Shown: piece by piece, positions 1-9,495 of the stretch
Position numbering within the stretch: position 1 is the first letter of the stretch
Layout of the letters: each line of letters opens with the position of its first letter
Source of the DNA: Planctomycetota bacterium
Lineage (GTDB): Bacteria > Planctomycetota > Planctomycetia > Pirellulales > Pirellulaceae
NCBI GenBank assembly: GCA_026692905.1
Contig: JAPLNL010000027.1
Location: forward strand, 1-63,510
Reading direction: 5' to 3'
Length of the DNA stretch: 63,510 bases
Position numbers and translations under genes: made by a program
The notes under the pieces: model-generated
Database searches by the model: none
Told to the model about the DNA's origin: nothing
What the model saw: only the letters and a program-made list of their open reading frames with translations

Positions 1-19
1 GCAGGAGCCTCGCCCTCCC
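1..19. repeat. Half copy of dispersed palindrome, cut by window edge
   Basis: The first 19 bases match the right arm of the inner palindrome found at 11236-11295, 38435-38495, 47830-47890 and 52578-52638 (core GCAGGAGCCTCGCCCTCCC). The left arm would lie outside the window. Confidence 0.7.
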
Positions 20-67
20 TCCCAAAAATGAAATGGTTGAGGCCACTGAAAACTGACAACAAAAAAC

Positions 68-1015
68 TCATCTCTCCGCCATCACGCTGCGTCCGCGTTC
101 CTTTGCAACAATGATATGGTCCAGTACGCGGATTCCGACCAGATCTCCGACTTGAACCAATCGGTCGGTAACTGCTTTGTCCTCTCTGCTTGGAGTTGGG
201 TCACCCGACGGATGGTTGTGCACCAGAAGAATCGCCGAAGCGGAGTCACGGATTGCGGCACGAAATACTTCGCGGGGATGGACGAGACTAGCGTCGAGCG
301 TTCCGACCGTTATCCGATGCGAGTTGATTGGACCGTGTTGAGTGTCCAAGGTAACGATGTGAAATTCTTCTTGTTTGCCATCGATGGCAAGACGGCTAAA
401 GATTCGCATGCAATAGCGAATCGCGTCGTCGGAACCACGGATGCGTTCGGGTGGCTGGGGTTGATGGTCTTTGAGCACGGCGATGCGCCGACCAAGTTCA
501 ATTCCTGCCATGACTTGTGCGTAGCTGTCCTTGCGAATTGTTTTGCTGATATTTCGCAGTTCGGGCAGACTTGCATCGGCCAATGCTGCGATGCGATCCT
601 CGGGGAATCGGTTAGAAAGCTTGCGACCGGCCTGGATCGCTGATTCGCCGACGATTCCAACTCGAATCAAGATCGCGATCAATTGAGCGTCCGTCAGTTT
701 GGCAGGACCGTCCCGAAGCAGTTGTTCGCGTGGACGGTCTTGCTCAGGCGACTGCTTGATTTGTTCGCCGTAGACTTGGTTTTCAATCCAATTTTCCGGC
801 GTGCAGCTCGTATCCCGAACCCATCGAAAAAAATCCTGTTTGTCACGTTCCACACGACACAGTAGGCCGTCGCGAGCAAGCAGATTTAAAACCTTGGTGA
901 CATAAGCAGCTTTGGCGTTGCGACAAACTTGTTTCGCACCTTCCGAAGAAAAATCATCCAATTCTCGGATCGCATAAAGGATCGCAGTTAACTTTTGCTT
1001 GCGCTCGTCACTCAT
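68..1015 (-). CDS. radC: RadC family JAB/MPN+ domain protein
   Basis: 315 residues. The C-terminal half carries a JAMM-type metal site, His266-x-His268 followed by Asp279 in the context VHNHPSGDPTPS, typical of RadC proteins. The usual RadC start motif (DRPREQLL) appears only at residues 93-100, so about 88 residues precede the normal family N terminus. That extension is mixed alpha/basic and could be a winged-helix-like domain (inference). RadC was once assigned to DNA repair, but its biochemical role is unsettled, so the name describes family only. The gene diverges from the protease gene to its right, with about 320 bases between. Confidence 0.92.
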   Translation of the reverse strand: MSDERKQKLTAILYAIRELDDFSSEGAKQVCRNAKAAYVTKVLNLLARDGLLCRVERDKQDFFRWVRDTSCTPENWIENQVYGEQIKQSPEQDRPREQLLRDGPAKLTDAQLIAILIRVGIVGESAIQAGRKLSNRFPEDRIAALADASLPELRNISKTIRKDSYAQVMAGIELGRRIAVLKDHQPQPPERIRGSDDAIRYCMRIFSRLAIDGKQEEFHIVTLDTQHGPINSHRITVGTLDASLVHPREVFRAAIRDSASAILLVHNHPSGDPTPSREDKAVTDRLVQVGDLVGIRVLDHIIVAKERGRSVMAER

Positions 1016-1338
1016 CTGAAACCTTCAAAAACCGGGCGTTTGTCTTCCAAAAGACGCAGATTCAACGGCAAAAGTGATCTCCCCTTACCATCTCTCTAGA
1101 ATTCTCCAGATCTAAATGCCGATTGCTACGGGGGACGGGCGCCTGGGAGCGACATTTTCCTTGGATTTAGATCCATGTTGCCTTCGGTGCGACCATTTCC
1201 TAGGATGGACTTGTGATAAAGTAAGGCGTTTGGGCGGGGAAATCGGGCGGATACCGAGGCAACACCTTCGAGGCCAAAACCAAAATGACTGCCCGTCGCA
1301 ATTTTGATCCACATTCAAATATCAGCAAGAAGTTTACC
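1016..1338. other. Divergent intergenic region radC / tail-specific protease
   Basis: 323 bases between two divergent genes, so it must hold promoters for both. I see no confident -35/-10 pair and no strong palindrome. Short frames on both strands here are low-complexity shadows without a family match. Confidence 0.5.
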
Positions 1339-3438
1339 ATGCGCACGCGAATTCAGAGCATTCGAAAAAGGTCCACTCGCAAAGCGTTTTTAGGAGCACT
1401 CCTAACGTCCTTCGTCTTTGCGGTCCATGGGATGCCATCAACCCTCATGGCGGACGACATTGCAAAAGTGCGAGACGTTTCCGGGCAGCCGGATGCAAAC
1501 AGAAACGTGATCCGCGCTGTTCGTCAGTTGGTTGAGCGAACGCACATTCTGCACCCGAAATTTGACGATCTCGTCTCTTCACACGGCTTTGATCTTTTTC
1601 TCCGAAGCGTCGATCCAATGAAGTCCTATTTCTTGGCGTCGGACATCGAAGAATTTAAGCCATACGAAACGATGCTGGATGACCTACTGAAGAAGAACGA
1701 CATTTCATTCGCTTACATCGTGTACAAGCGATATCTCGAGCGGCTCGATCAAGTCATCCCGATCATTCATCAGCAGATCGACGCGAAACATGATTTTACC
1801 ATTGCTGAGTCGATTACCTCCGATGCGAAAGAGATGGGCTACGCAAAGGACTTGAACGAACTAACAGACCGTGCAAGGAAGACGATCAAACTAAACTTCC
1901 TTTCCAAGAGAGCTGACGGAAAGACGGACGATGAAATTCGAGAATCGCTCCACAAGCTCTATCGAACCGTCTATAACACGAAGTCCCAATTTGATGTCGA
2001 CGAATTGCTCGAACTCTATTTGACTTCGCTTACAAACGCTCTCGATCCACATACGACCTACATGGCTCCCCAAGAGCAAGAAGAGTTTGGGGTTCACCTC
2101 AAGCTTGAGCTCAAGGGAATCGGTGCCACACTCCGACCGGACGATGGCGCGACGATCGTGGAAACCCTCGTTGCCGGTGGTGCCGCAGATTTGGACGGTC
2201 GAATCAAAGTCGGTGATCAAATCGTTGCTGTTGCGCAGGATGACGGCTCGTCACCTGTCGAAACTCAAGACATGAAGCTGAAGGATGTCGTAAAGATGAT
2301 CCGTGGCGAGGTCGGAACACGGGTGAAGTTGCACGTCAAAACCAAGGCCACCGGGACAGTCCAAGTTTACGAAATCACAAGAGCACTGATTAAACTTGAG
2401 GACCTAGGTGCAAGATCTGAAATCGTTGAAGACGGTACCAAGTCCGACGGCACCCCATACAAGATCGGGTACATCAATCTACCAAGCTTCTATCTCGACA
2501 TGGATGGATTGCGTGCAGGCAAAAAGAACTACAGGAGCACAACGCGCGACCTGGAGGAAATACTTGGAAACTTCAAAGCCAAGAACGTAGATGCAGTCGT
2601 TTTGGATTTGAGCCGAAATGGCGGCGGATCGCTGCCGGAATCGGTCTCGGCCACGGGACTTTTCATCGACCAAGGCACGGTTGTTCAAGTAAAATCGCCG
2701 GACGGCAAAATCGAATCCCTCGATGACGAAAAGAAAGGTGCCGCTTGGAATGGCCCATTAGTGGTCAAAATCAGCCAAATGAGCGCTAGTGCCAGTGAAA
2801 TTTTTGCGGGCGCCATCCAAGACTATCAACGCGGAATCATCGTTGGTGATCCGAAAACCCACGGCAAGGGTACGGTACAAACGCTGATCGATTTGGTGCC
2901 GCCAATCGTACCTAGTTCCGACTCCAAGAAGTCCGGCGCTTTGAAATTGACCATCCAACAGTTCTATCTGCCAGATGGACGGTCGACTCAACTGGAAGGG
3001 GTATCAGCTGACGTCGTCCTGCCTTCGATTACGGCCAAGTTAGATATTTCGGAAAGCGATCTGGACTACGCACTTCCTGTAGACAAAATCCCGGCTCGTC
3101 CGCACAAAAATTATCACATGGTCGACAGTGCGATGAAAGTCATGTTGCAACAAGCTGCTGACGCGCGCATTTTACAAAACCCGGAATTCGAAAAGCTCAT
3201 CTCGAAAATTGATGCCTACGTCAAAGGAAAAGACGATAAGACGATTCCGCTCAAGGAATCGGATTTCCTCGCGCGTCGCAAGGAAATGAATTCGGAAAAA
3301 GAAGAGGATGAGACAAACGAAGCCAAGGCAGAGCAAAAGAAAGTGTATAACAATACCTTTTACAACCAGGAGCTCATTCGCGTAACACGTGATTACGTCG
3401 AAGCTCTTAAGGTGAATAATAAGCTGACAGCCAAATAA
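1339..3438 (+). CDS. prc: Tail-specific (C-terminal processing) protease, S41 family
   Basis: The start at 1339 is chosen over 1285 because it gives a clean secretion signal (basic N terminus, hydrophobic segment about residues 17-30, cut near SxxMA-DD). The 699-residue product has the long Tsp N-terminal helical domain, a PDZ domain at about 245-340, the S41 core at about 355-540 with the catalytic serine in SASASE (482-487) and lysine 510 in HGKGT, and a C-terminal region rich in Lys/Glu. This is the Prc/Tsp architecture; E. coli Tsp degrades periplasmic proteins by their C termini. The stop is followed directly by the next start codon, so the two genes are probably co-transcribed. Confidence 0.93.
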   Translation: MRTRIQSIRKRSTRKAFLGALLTSFVFAVHGMPSTLMADDIAKVRDVSGQPDANRNVIRAVRQLVERTHILHPKFDDLVSSHGFDLFLRSVDPMKSYFLASDIEEFKPYETMLDDLLKKNDISFAYIVYKRYLERLDQVIPIIHQQIDAKHDFTIAESITSDAKEMGYAKDLNELTDRARKTIKLNFLSKRADGKTDDEIRESLHKLYRTVYNTKSQFDVDELLELYLTSLTNALDPHTTYMAPQEQEEFGVHLKLELKGIGATLRPDDGATIVETLVAGGAADLDGRIKVGDQIVAVAQDDGSSPVETQDMKLKDVVKMIRGEVGTRVKLHVKTKATGTVQVYEITRALIKLEDLGARSEIVEDGTKSDGTPYKIGYINLPSFYLDMDGLRAGKKNYRSTTRDLEEILGNFKAKNVDAVVLDLSRNGGGSLPESVSATGLFIDQGTVVQVKSPDGKIESLDDEKKGAAWNGPLVVKISQMSASASEIFAGAIQDYQRGIIVGDPKTHGKGTVQTLIDLVPPIVPSSDSKKSGALKLTIQQFYLPDGRSTQLEGVSADVVLPSITAKLDISESDLDYALPVDKIPARPHKNYHMVDSAMKVMLQQAADARILQNPEFEKLISKIDAYVKGKDDKTIPLKESDFLARRKEMNSEKEEDETNEAKAEQKKVYNNTFYNQELIRVTRDYVEALKVNNKLTAK

Positions 3439-5154
3439 ATGCGTGAACCAACAAACTCTCCGGACATTCAAGAGTCCGCAGAGCCGAAATCAAAACGAGA
3501 TAGGCATCCCAAAAGGTTGCCTTTCTCCGTTTTGATCATTGCCCCATGCATCTTTGCTACGATCCCTCTGGCCCGATGGTTTGTCTACGACATTGACCAT
3601 CAATTGGCAAACATCGTGGGAATGGTGCTTTTTCTTTTGGGAAGTGGTGTTTTCTATTTGGGGTTGTGGTTTTGGTTCGCCGATTCCTGGCGGAAGCATT
3701 TGGTCTTTTTCTTTTTGCCGGGCACGCTTTGCGCCATGGCTTGTCTGTTCTTCGAATTCGTCGGTTTTACCGGCGAGACCATGCCTGTGTTCCGCGCTCG
3801 GGCTTGGCTTAAGGGGACGACCAAGTCTCCTCAGAGAACGAGTTCTTCCTCTGGCGAAATCGCCTCCTACGCCACACGTGACAGTTCCACGAACCCGTTT
3901 GAATCGACTCAGTTCCTGGGTTCGGATCGAAATGGCATCGTGTCCAACCGCGAGTTCTCGGTTCGTTGGGATTCCCAGCTGCCAAAGGCCGTATGGAAGA
4001 TTCCAATCGGCGCGGGCTGGTCAAGTTTTGCGGTCAGTTCCGGACTCGCGATTACGCTTGAACAAATCGATGAACAGGAGAGTATCACGGCCTTAGAACT
4101 GACCACAGGCAATGTGCTCTGGCGTCAGCAGTCACCTGGACGACATACCCAAGCGTTTGGCGGCGTCGGTCCGCGATCGACGCCCACCATTTACCGAGGC
4201 AAAGTTTTTGCGCAGACAGCCATGGGAATCGTGTCGTGCGTTGAGTTGCAGACAGGTAATCTGATTTGGCAACAAGACCTGCTCAAGCTTGCAGGCATCG
4301 ACAAGGAAACATCCGAAAAGGCGATTTCGTGGGGCCGAAGCGGTTCGCCGCTGGTCGTCGATGACCAAATCGTCGTTCCATTCGGTGGAAGGAGTGGCGA
4401 CAGCGCACTGCGTTCTCTGATCGCATTTGAGTTGGAGACTGGAAAAGAACGTTGGAGAAGCGGCCAAAATCAAATCACGTATTCGTCACCTGTATTGATG
4501 ACCCTTTGCGGTGTGCGCCAAATCGTAAACGTGAACGAAGGCGTTGCGGTGGGTTGCAACCCAGCCAATGGCAAAGTCATTTGGACCACGGAATGGCCAA
4601 GCAACTCGAACGGAGACGCTTGTTCGTCACAAGCAGTCCAGCTCGATGAACGGCGCTTGTTGCTGGGCAAAGGATATTCATTGGGTTCAAAAGCCATCGA
4701 ACTAACTTACAGCGGTACGACTCCAGAAAACGAATCGGACCCAGCCTTTTGGAAAGTGGAGCCAGTTTGGTCCAATACTAAAATCCTCAAAACAAAATTT
4801 ACAAGTTCCATATTGTTCGATGGCTCGCTGTTTGGCTTGAGCGATGGTGTTCTCGAATGCGTCGATCCGAAGGACGGAACTCGCATTTGGCGAGGGAAAA
4901 AGTACGGCCAGGGGCAGCTGATTGTTGTCAACCAAAACTTGCTCGTCACAACTGAGGATGGGCGAATTGTGCTGATCCCAGCGACGCGTGAGGGGCTCGG
5001 CAAAGCGATTGCCGAATTGCCCGTGTTGGAGGGCATCACTTGGAATGTGCCAGCCGTAGCAGGTCCCTATTTGCTGGTGCGGAACGCCGAGTTCGCAGCA
5101 TGCTTAATATCGAGCGCAGAAGCAGGGCATGATGCCAAATCCGCCATCGAGTAA
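3439..5154 (+). CDS. Membrane-anchored PQQ-like beta-propeller protein
   Basis: 571 residues. Three hydrophobic helices lie in the first 110 residues. They are followed by an extracytoplasmic region with repeated blades of the form ALELTTGNVLWRQ, CVELQTGNLIWQQ and GKVIWTTEW, typical of PQQ-like (BamB/pyrrolo-quinoline quinone) propellers. Many such proteins do not bind PQQ, and no dehydrogenase residues are evident, so enzymatic activity is not claimed. The gene starts at the base after the protease stop and overlaps ruvC by 26 bases. That placement suggests a common transcript but not a shared function. Confidence 0.85.
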   Translation: MREPTNSPDIQESAEPKSKRDRHPKRLPFSVLIIAPCIFATIPLARWFVYDIDHQLANIVGMVLFLLGSGVFYLGLWFWFADSWRKHLVFFFLPGTLCAMACLFFEFVGFTGETMPVFRARAWLKGTTKSPQRTSSSSGEIASYATRDSSTNPFESTQFLGSDRNGIVSNREFSVRWDSQLPKAVWKIPIGAGWSSFAVSSGLAITLEQIDEQESITALELTTGNVLWRQQSPGRHTQAFGGVGPRSTPTIYRGKVFAQTAMGIVSCVELQTGNLIWQQDLLKLAGIDKETSEKAISWGRSGSPLVVDDQIVVPFGGRSGDSALRSLIAFELETGKERWRSGQNQITYSSPVLMTLCGVRQIVNVNEGVAVGCNPANGKVIWTTEWPSNSNGDACSSQAVQLDERRLLLGKGYSLGSKAIELTYSGTTPENESDPAFWKVEPVWSNTKILKTKFTSSILFDGSLFGLSDGVLECVDPKDGTRIWRGKKYGQGQLIVVNQNLLVTTEDGRIVLIPATREGLGKAIAELPVLEGITWNVPAVAGPYLLVRNAEFAACLISSAEAGHDAKSAIE

Positions 5155-5668
5155 AAGCCGGGTCATCCTGGGGCTCGATCCAGGGCTCGCAATCACGGGC
5201 TACGGTATCATTCGCAGTGGCCCCAAGATTCAGTTGATCGAAGCTGGCGTCATCCGAATACGCCGAGATCAACCTCTCGCGGCAAGGCTCAAGGAGCTCT
5301 ACGCCGGCATCATGGAGGTCTTTGAAAGCCTCCCAATCGAGGATGTTGCGATCGAGCAACTCTATTCCCATTACGAGCGGCCCAGAACCGCAATCTTGAT
5401 GGGGCATGCGAGAGGTGTGCTCTGTTTGGCAGCGGCCAACTCGGGGAAGGCGGTTCACTCGTATGCACCGACCAAAGTCAAGAGTCTGCTAACAGGCAAC
5501 GGTCGAGCTCCGAAATCGCAAATGCAACTGGCGATACAACAGCAGTTGATGTTAAAAGAAGTACCCGATCCACCTGACGTTGCCGACGCGTTGGCCATCG
5601 CTTTGTGCCATCATTTCGCTACCGGCCCCTTTGCTGAACTACTCAAGAAATCCAGGAAGCCACTTTGA
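5129..5668 (+). CDS. ruvC: Holliday junction endonuclease RuvC
   Basis: 179 residues. It has the RNase H-like RuvC fold signatures: Asp17 in GLDPG, Glu76 in VAIEQ, and the Asp150/Asp153 pair in PPDVADALA, matching the four acidic catalytic positions of the family. The conserved TGNGRAPKSQM region that contacts DNA is also present. RuvC cuts Holliday junctions bound by RuvAB. There are two adjacent ATG codons, 5129 and 5132; either is possible. It overlaps the upstream propeller gene by 26 bases and ruvA by 4 bases. ruvB is not in the window. Confidence 0.96.
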   Translation: MMPNPPSSKSRVILGLDPGLAITGYGIIRSGPKIQLIEAGVIRIRRDQPLAARLKELYAGIMEVFESLPIEDVAIEQLYSHYERPRTAILMGHARGVLCLAAANSGKAVHSYAPTKVKSLLTGNGRAPKSQMQLAIQQQLMLKEVPDPPDVADALAIALCHHFATGPFAELLKKSRKPL

Positions 5669-6297
5669 TCACCAAAGTCACAGGACAGTTGCTGACCCTC
5701 GCAGACGACTGCGCAACCCTCAACATCCCGCCCTTTGAATACGAGATAGCGATCCCTGAGTATACGCGTCGGCATCTTCAAGCGGAAATCGGCAAAAGTA
5801 TCGCTTTGCATACGATCCACTACATTGATGGCAATGCAGCTCAAGGGGGGCGACTCATGCCCAAGCTGGTCGGATTTCTGACGACGATCGAGCGCGATTT
5901 TTTCGAGCTCTTTTGTTCGGTAGATGGTGTTGGGGTCAAGAAAGCGCTGCGAGCTATGGTTCGACCGGTGCAAGACACGGCCATCATGATCGAGCAGCAG
6001 GATGCCAAAGCATTGTCCACGTTGCCGGGCGTTGGGCCAGCGACTGCCGAAAAGATCATTGCAACCTTGCGTCGCAAGATGCCTCGTTTCGCATTGCTAG
6101 TTCGGCGCGAAATGCCAGGCGCCGAAGTGCAAAAGCCGGGTGTGGTGGACGAGACGTTCCAGGCATTGCTGGTACTCGGGCACAACGAAGCGGACGCACG
6201 TCGCCTCATCGAACAAGCTCTAGCTGGCTCGAAGAAGTTCAAAGACACCGAATCGATGATCCAAGCGATTTATCAAAGGCAAGCCACCGGCGGGTAA
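5665..6297 (+). CDS. ruvA: Holliday junction branch migration protein RuvA
   Basis: 210 residues. The N-terminal OB-fold is followed by the helix-hairpin-helix pair (DGVGVKKALRAM, then LPGVGPATAEKII) and a C-terminal domain III that contacts RuvB. The start is TTG at 5665, overlapping the ruvC TGA stop as TTGA, so translation is probably coupled to ruvC. RuvA binds the four-way junction and loads the RuvB motor. A hairpin terminator follows at 6316-6360. Confidence 0.95.
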   Translation: MITKVTGQLLTLADDCATLNIPPFEYEIAIPEYTRRHLQAEIGKSIALHTIHYIDGNAAQGGRLMPKLVGFLTTIERDFFELFCSVDGVGVKKALRAMVRPVQDTAIMIEQQDAKALSTLPGVGPATAEKIIATLRRKMPRFALLVRREMPGAEVQKPGVVDETFQALLVLGHNEADARRLIEQALAGSKKFKDTESMIQAIYQRQATGG

Positions 6298-6315
6298 GTG
6301 CGCTGCCATTTGGGT

Positions 6316-6360
6316 GGCGGGCATGCTGCCCCTGGCATCCCGCCGACTTCTTTTTTCTTT
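6316..6360 (+). terminator. Rho-independent-type terminator after ruvA
   Basis: GGCGGG (6316-6321) and ATGC (6323-6326) pair with GCAT (6335-6338) and CCCGCC (6339-6344), giving a ten-pair stem with one bulge and an eight-base loop. A T-rich tract follows at 6348-6360. It separates the ruv run from the suf locus. Confidence 0.6.
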
Positions 6361-6442
6361 ATTCGCAATGCAGCTTGTCTAAATTCCCCTTTTCGGTACA
6401 CTTCTATGGCGGCCGAACCACTCCTTTGGGGCAATTTGTTGC

Positions 6443-6463
6443 ACTTTTGTTGGCAAAACAAGT
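6443..6463. promoter_or_regulatory. Imperfect palindrome before the SufR-like gene, possible operator
   Basis: A 21-base interrupted palindrome, ACTTtTgTTG-g-CAAaAcAAGT, has 8 of 10 pairs matched and ends 7 bases before the regulator start at 6471. A candidate promoter lies upstream (TTGTCT at 6375-6380, 16-base spacer, TACACT at 6397-6402). Known SufR proteins bind inverted repeats near their own suf promoters, so self-regulation is plausible. No second copy was noticed between the regulator and sufC. Confidence 0.3.
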
Positions 6464-6470
6464 AATTTTC

Positions 6471-7139
6471 ATGGATCTCAAAACCCAATCTCACGATGCT
6501 CCGACCAGGCCGGTAGACCAGCTGGTGCTGGATCTGCTCCGTCGGCAGGAGGGGTTGTCTGTCACCGACTTGATGGAGCGGCTCGAGGTCACCGCGACCG
6601 CCATCCGTCAACGCCTGGATCGACTGGAGGAATCCGGTTTGATTGAGCGTCGCAAGCAAGGAGTTGGCCGAGGCAGACCTTCGTTCAACTACTTTTTGAC
6701 GGCCAAAGGGGCACAGCAGGCCGGCGTGACCTACAGCGATTTGGCGATTGCTTTGTGGAATGAGATCAAATTGCTCGCGTCTCCCGAGCTCAAAGCAACA
6801 CTGATCGAACGCGTTTCGGAACGGATCGGAGGTTCGTTTCGCGAACTCCTAGCCGAAGGTCCTATTGAGGAACGCATGCACTTGATGGCAGGGCTTTTGA
6901 CGAATCGGCGAATCCCGACCTGCATGACGAGCGGTATCGGATTGCCGATCCTTGAGGTGCAAGCGTGTCCTTATCCTGATTTGGTGGGGCACGAACATGA
7001 TCGCAGCGTGTGCAACATGGAAACAAAAGTGCTCAGCGCTGCTTTGGGACAAGAAATGGAGTTGTCTCAGTGTCGCCTGGATGGCCACAGTTGTTGCCAG
7101 TTCAAACCGACGGTTACTGTTGCGGGTGCTGCCAGCTAA
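6471..7139 (+). CDS. sufR: SufR-like helix-turn-helix iron-sulfur regulator
   Basis: 222 residues from the ATG at 6471; a longer frame runs upstream through the terminator and is not used. Residues 16-60 form a winged helix (VTDLMERLEVTATAIRQRLD), followed by a basic GRGRP wing. The C-terminal part holds Cys151, 166, 181, 201, 208 and 209. The spacing resembles the cluster-binding cysteines of SufR, which senses Fe-S status and represses suf genes when its cluster is intact. The gene sits 70 bases upstream of sufC on the same strand, which strongly supports the role. The exact cluster ligands are inferred. Confidence 0.82.
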   Translation: MDLKTQSHDAPTRPVDQLVLDLLRRQEGLSVTDLMERLEVTATAIRQRLDRLEESGLIERRKQGVGRGRPSFNYFLTAKGAQQAGVTYSDLAIALWNEIKLLASPELKATLIERVSERIGGSFRELLAEGPIEERMHLMAGLLTNRRIPTCMTSGIGLPILEVQACPYPDLVGHEHDRSVCNMETKVLSAALGQEMELSQCRLDGHSCCQFKPTVTVAGAAS

Positions 7140-7209
7140 CCGTTCTCAATCGATATTTGATTTCTAAATTACTACCCTATTTCAAACTGACCTTGGATCG
7201 AAAGTACAG

Positions 7210-8031
7210 ATGTCACATAAACTCCGAATCGAAAATTTGCATGTCGCTGTCGACGGAAAAGCGATTCTACGCGGCGTTAACTTGGAAATAAAGTTCGGCG
7301 AAACTCACGCTCTGATGGGGCCAAACGGCTCAGGCAAAAGCACGCTAGGCTTAGCGATCGCAGGACATCCGAACTACGAAATCACGGCGGGTACCATCTC
7401 CCTTGACGAGCAAGACATCACCGAGTGGGAAGCCGACCAACGAGCTCGCGCCGGCATCTTCATGGCTTTCCAACGCCCCATCGCTATCCCTGGCGTGAAG
7501 ACGGCAGACTTCCTCCGGCATGCTACGACCAACGTTCGACGTCCGGACCGTAAAGAAGGCGAAGACTTGATTCCCATGCGCGAGTTCCGCAAAGAGCTTA
7601 AGTCGAAAATGGAGCAGCTCAAGATGGACTCCGAGTTCGCTCGCCGTTATGTCAACGATGGATTCTCGGGTGGCGAAATGAAACGCGCCGAAATTTTGAC
7701 GATGGCCATGCTGTTGCCGAAGTTCTCGATCCTCGATGAGACCGATAGCGGTTTGGACGCGGATGCCGTGAAGCTCGCCAGCGCTTCGATCGCGGAAATT
7801 GGCCGTGACAAGATGGGGCTGTTGATCATCACTCACCACGACAAACTGCTTGAACACAACAAGCCGCAATTCACTCACGTCATGCTCGGTGGCCGCATCG
7901 TAGAAACCGGCGGACCAGAACTGGCTCGCGAACTGCATGACCACGGTTACGAACGTATCCGAAAGACATACCCAGACGCCGAAGCGGCCAATCAGGAAAT
8001 GCTCGGCAAAGAAGAGGCGGTTGCTGTCTAG
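7210..8031 (+). CDS. sufC: SufC, ATPase of the SufBCD scaffold
   Basis: 273 residues. The Walker A motif GPNGSGKST is at 37-45, the signature FSGGE at 152-156, and the Walker B/D-loop SILDETDSGLD at 173-183. This is the SufC form of ABC ATPase, which is soluble and binds SufB and SufD rather than a membrane permease. ATP binding drives the rearrangement of SufBCD during cluster assembly. It is the first enzyme gene after the regulator and is followed 57 bases later by sufB. Its C-terminal tail is slightly longer than in E. coli SufC. Confidence 0.97.
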   Translation: MSHKLRIENLHVAVDGKAILRGVNLEIKFGETHALMGPNGSGKSTLGLAIAGHPNYEITAGTISLDEQDITEWEADQRARAGIFMAFQRPIAIPGVKTADFLRHATTNVRRPDRKEGEDLIPMREFRKELKSKMEQLKMDSEFARRYVNDGFSGGEMKRAEILTMAMLLPKFSILDETDSGLDADAVKLASASIAEIGRDKMGLLIITHHDKLLEHNKPQFTHVMLGGRIVETGGPELARELHDHGYERIRKTYPDAEAANQEMLGKEEAVAV

Positions 8032-8088
8032 GCAATCGCTCTCCCACGATCTAAGTGAAAACCAAACAACCCAACGAAAACATACATA

Positions 8089-9495
8089 ATGTCCACAGAT
8101 ATTGCAGCAAATGAATCGGTCGGGGAAATCAACAAATACGATTTTCGCACCGAAAGCAAAGCGGTCTTCAAGGCTCGAAAAGGGGTCGATGCTGACATCG
8201 TCAATCAGATCTCGGAAATGAAAAACGAGCCTGAATGGATGCGTGACTATCGCCTCAAAGGTCTCGAGATTTTCAACTCCAAGCCGATGCCGAAGTGGGG
8301 CGGTGGCATCGACATCGACTTCCAAGATATTTTCTATTACCTGAAGCCAACCGATAAGCAGGGTAAGACTTGGGACGAAGTGCCTAAGGAAATCAAGGAC
8401 ACTTTTGATAAGCTCGGTATTCCCGAAGCCGAAAAGAAGTTCCTGTCGGGCGTGAAGGCTCAGTTCGAGAGCGAAGTAGTCTACGGCTCCCTCAAACAAG
8501 ACCTTGCAGACCAAGGCGTTATCTTTACCGATACCGACTCGGCCGTTCGCGATTATCCAGAGCTCGTTAAAGAGTATTTTGGAACGATTATCCCATCGAC
8601 CGACAACAAGTTCGCTGCCCTCAACTCGGCAGTCTGGTCTGGCGGATCGTTTATCTACGTGCCGAAAGGGGTCAAGATCGAGTTTCCATTGCAAGCGTAC
8701 TTCCGCATCAATGCAGAGAACATGGGGCAGTTCGAACGAACCCTGATCATCGTCGACGAAGGGGCATCGGTTCACTACGTCGAGGGTTGCACGGCTCCGA
8801 TGTACACCTCGGAGTCGCTTCACTCGGCAGTGGTCGAAATCATTTGCAAGCGCGGTAGCCGTTGCCGATACACCACGATCCAAAATTGGGCCAACAACAT
8901 TTACAACTTGGTGACCAAACGAGCCGTAGCTTACGGCGACGCGACCATGGAGTGGGTGGATGGCAATCTTGGTAGCAAGCTGACGATGAAGTATCCGTCG
9001 GTATACATGATGGAGCCAGGGGCGCACGGTGAGATTCTCTCCATTGCGTTCGCATCCAAAGGCCAGCATCAAGACGCAGGTGCCAAGCTGGTTCACTGCG
9101 CTCCAAACACCACTGGTCAGATTATCAGCAAGTCCATTTCCAAGGGGGGCGGACGAGCGAGCTATCGCGGTTTGGTTCGCGTGGAAAAAGGGGCCAAGAA
9201 CTCCAAGTGCAACGTCGTTTGCGATGCTTTGATCTTGGACCCTGAGAGCCGAAGCGATACCTATCCCTATATCGAGATCCTTGAGAAGGACGTTAGCGTT
9301 GGCCACGAAGCGAGCGTGTCCCGTATCGGTGAGGAGCAAATGTTTTACTTGATGAGCCGCGGCCTGAGCGAAGCAGAAGCGAGCACGATGATCGTTAGCG
9401 GCTTTATCGAGCCACTCGTGAAAGAGCTGCCGATGGAATACGCTGTCGAAATGAACCGACTGATTCAGCTTCAAATGGAAGGTTCGGTGGGCTAA
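8089..9495 (+). CDS. sufB: SufB, Fe-S cluster scaffold protein
   Basis: 468 residues, full length for SufB. It has the right-handed beta-helix core with typical SufB segments ([20 protein letters not shown], the YVEGC turn, and the C-terminal [20 protein letters not shown]). SufB accepts persulfide sulfur from SufE and builds the nascent cluster with SufC and SufD. The stop codon is followed directly by the sufD ATG, so the two are surely co-translated. Confidence 0.97.
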   Translation: MSTDIAANESVGEINKYDFRTESKAVFKARKGVDADIVNQISEMKNEPEWMRDYRLKGLEIFNSKPMPKWGGGIDIDFQDIFYYLKPTDKQGKTWDEVPKEIKDTFDKLGIPEAEKKFLSGVKAQFESEVVYGSLKQDLADQGVIFTDTDSAVRDYPELVKEYFGTIIPSTDNKFAALNSAVWSGGSFIYVPKGVKIEFPLQAYFRINAENMGQFERTLIIVDEGASVHYVEGCTAPMYTSESLHSAVVEIICKRGSRCRYTTIQNWANNIYNLVTKRAVAYGDATMEWVDGNLGSKLTMKYPSVYMMEPGAHGEILSIAFASKGQHQDAGAKLVHCAPNTTGQIISKSISKGGGRASYRGLVRVEKGAKNSKCNVVCDALILDPESRSDTYPYIEILEKDVSVGHEASVSRIGEEQMFYLMSRGLSEAEASTMIVSGFIEPLVKELPMEYAVEMNRLIQLQMEGSVG

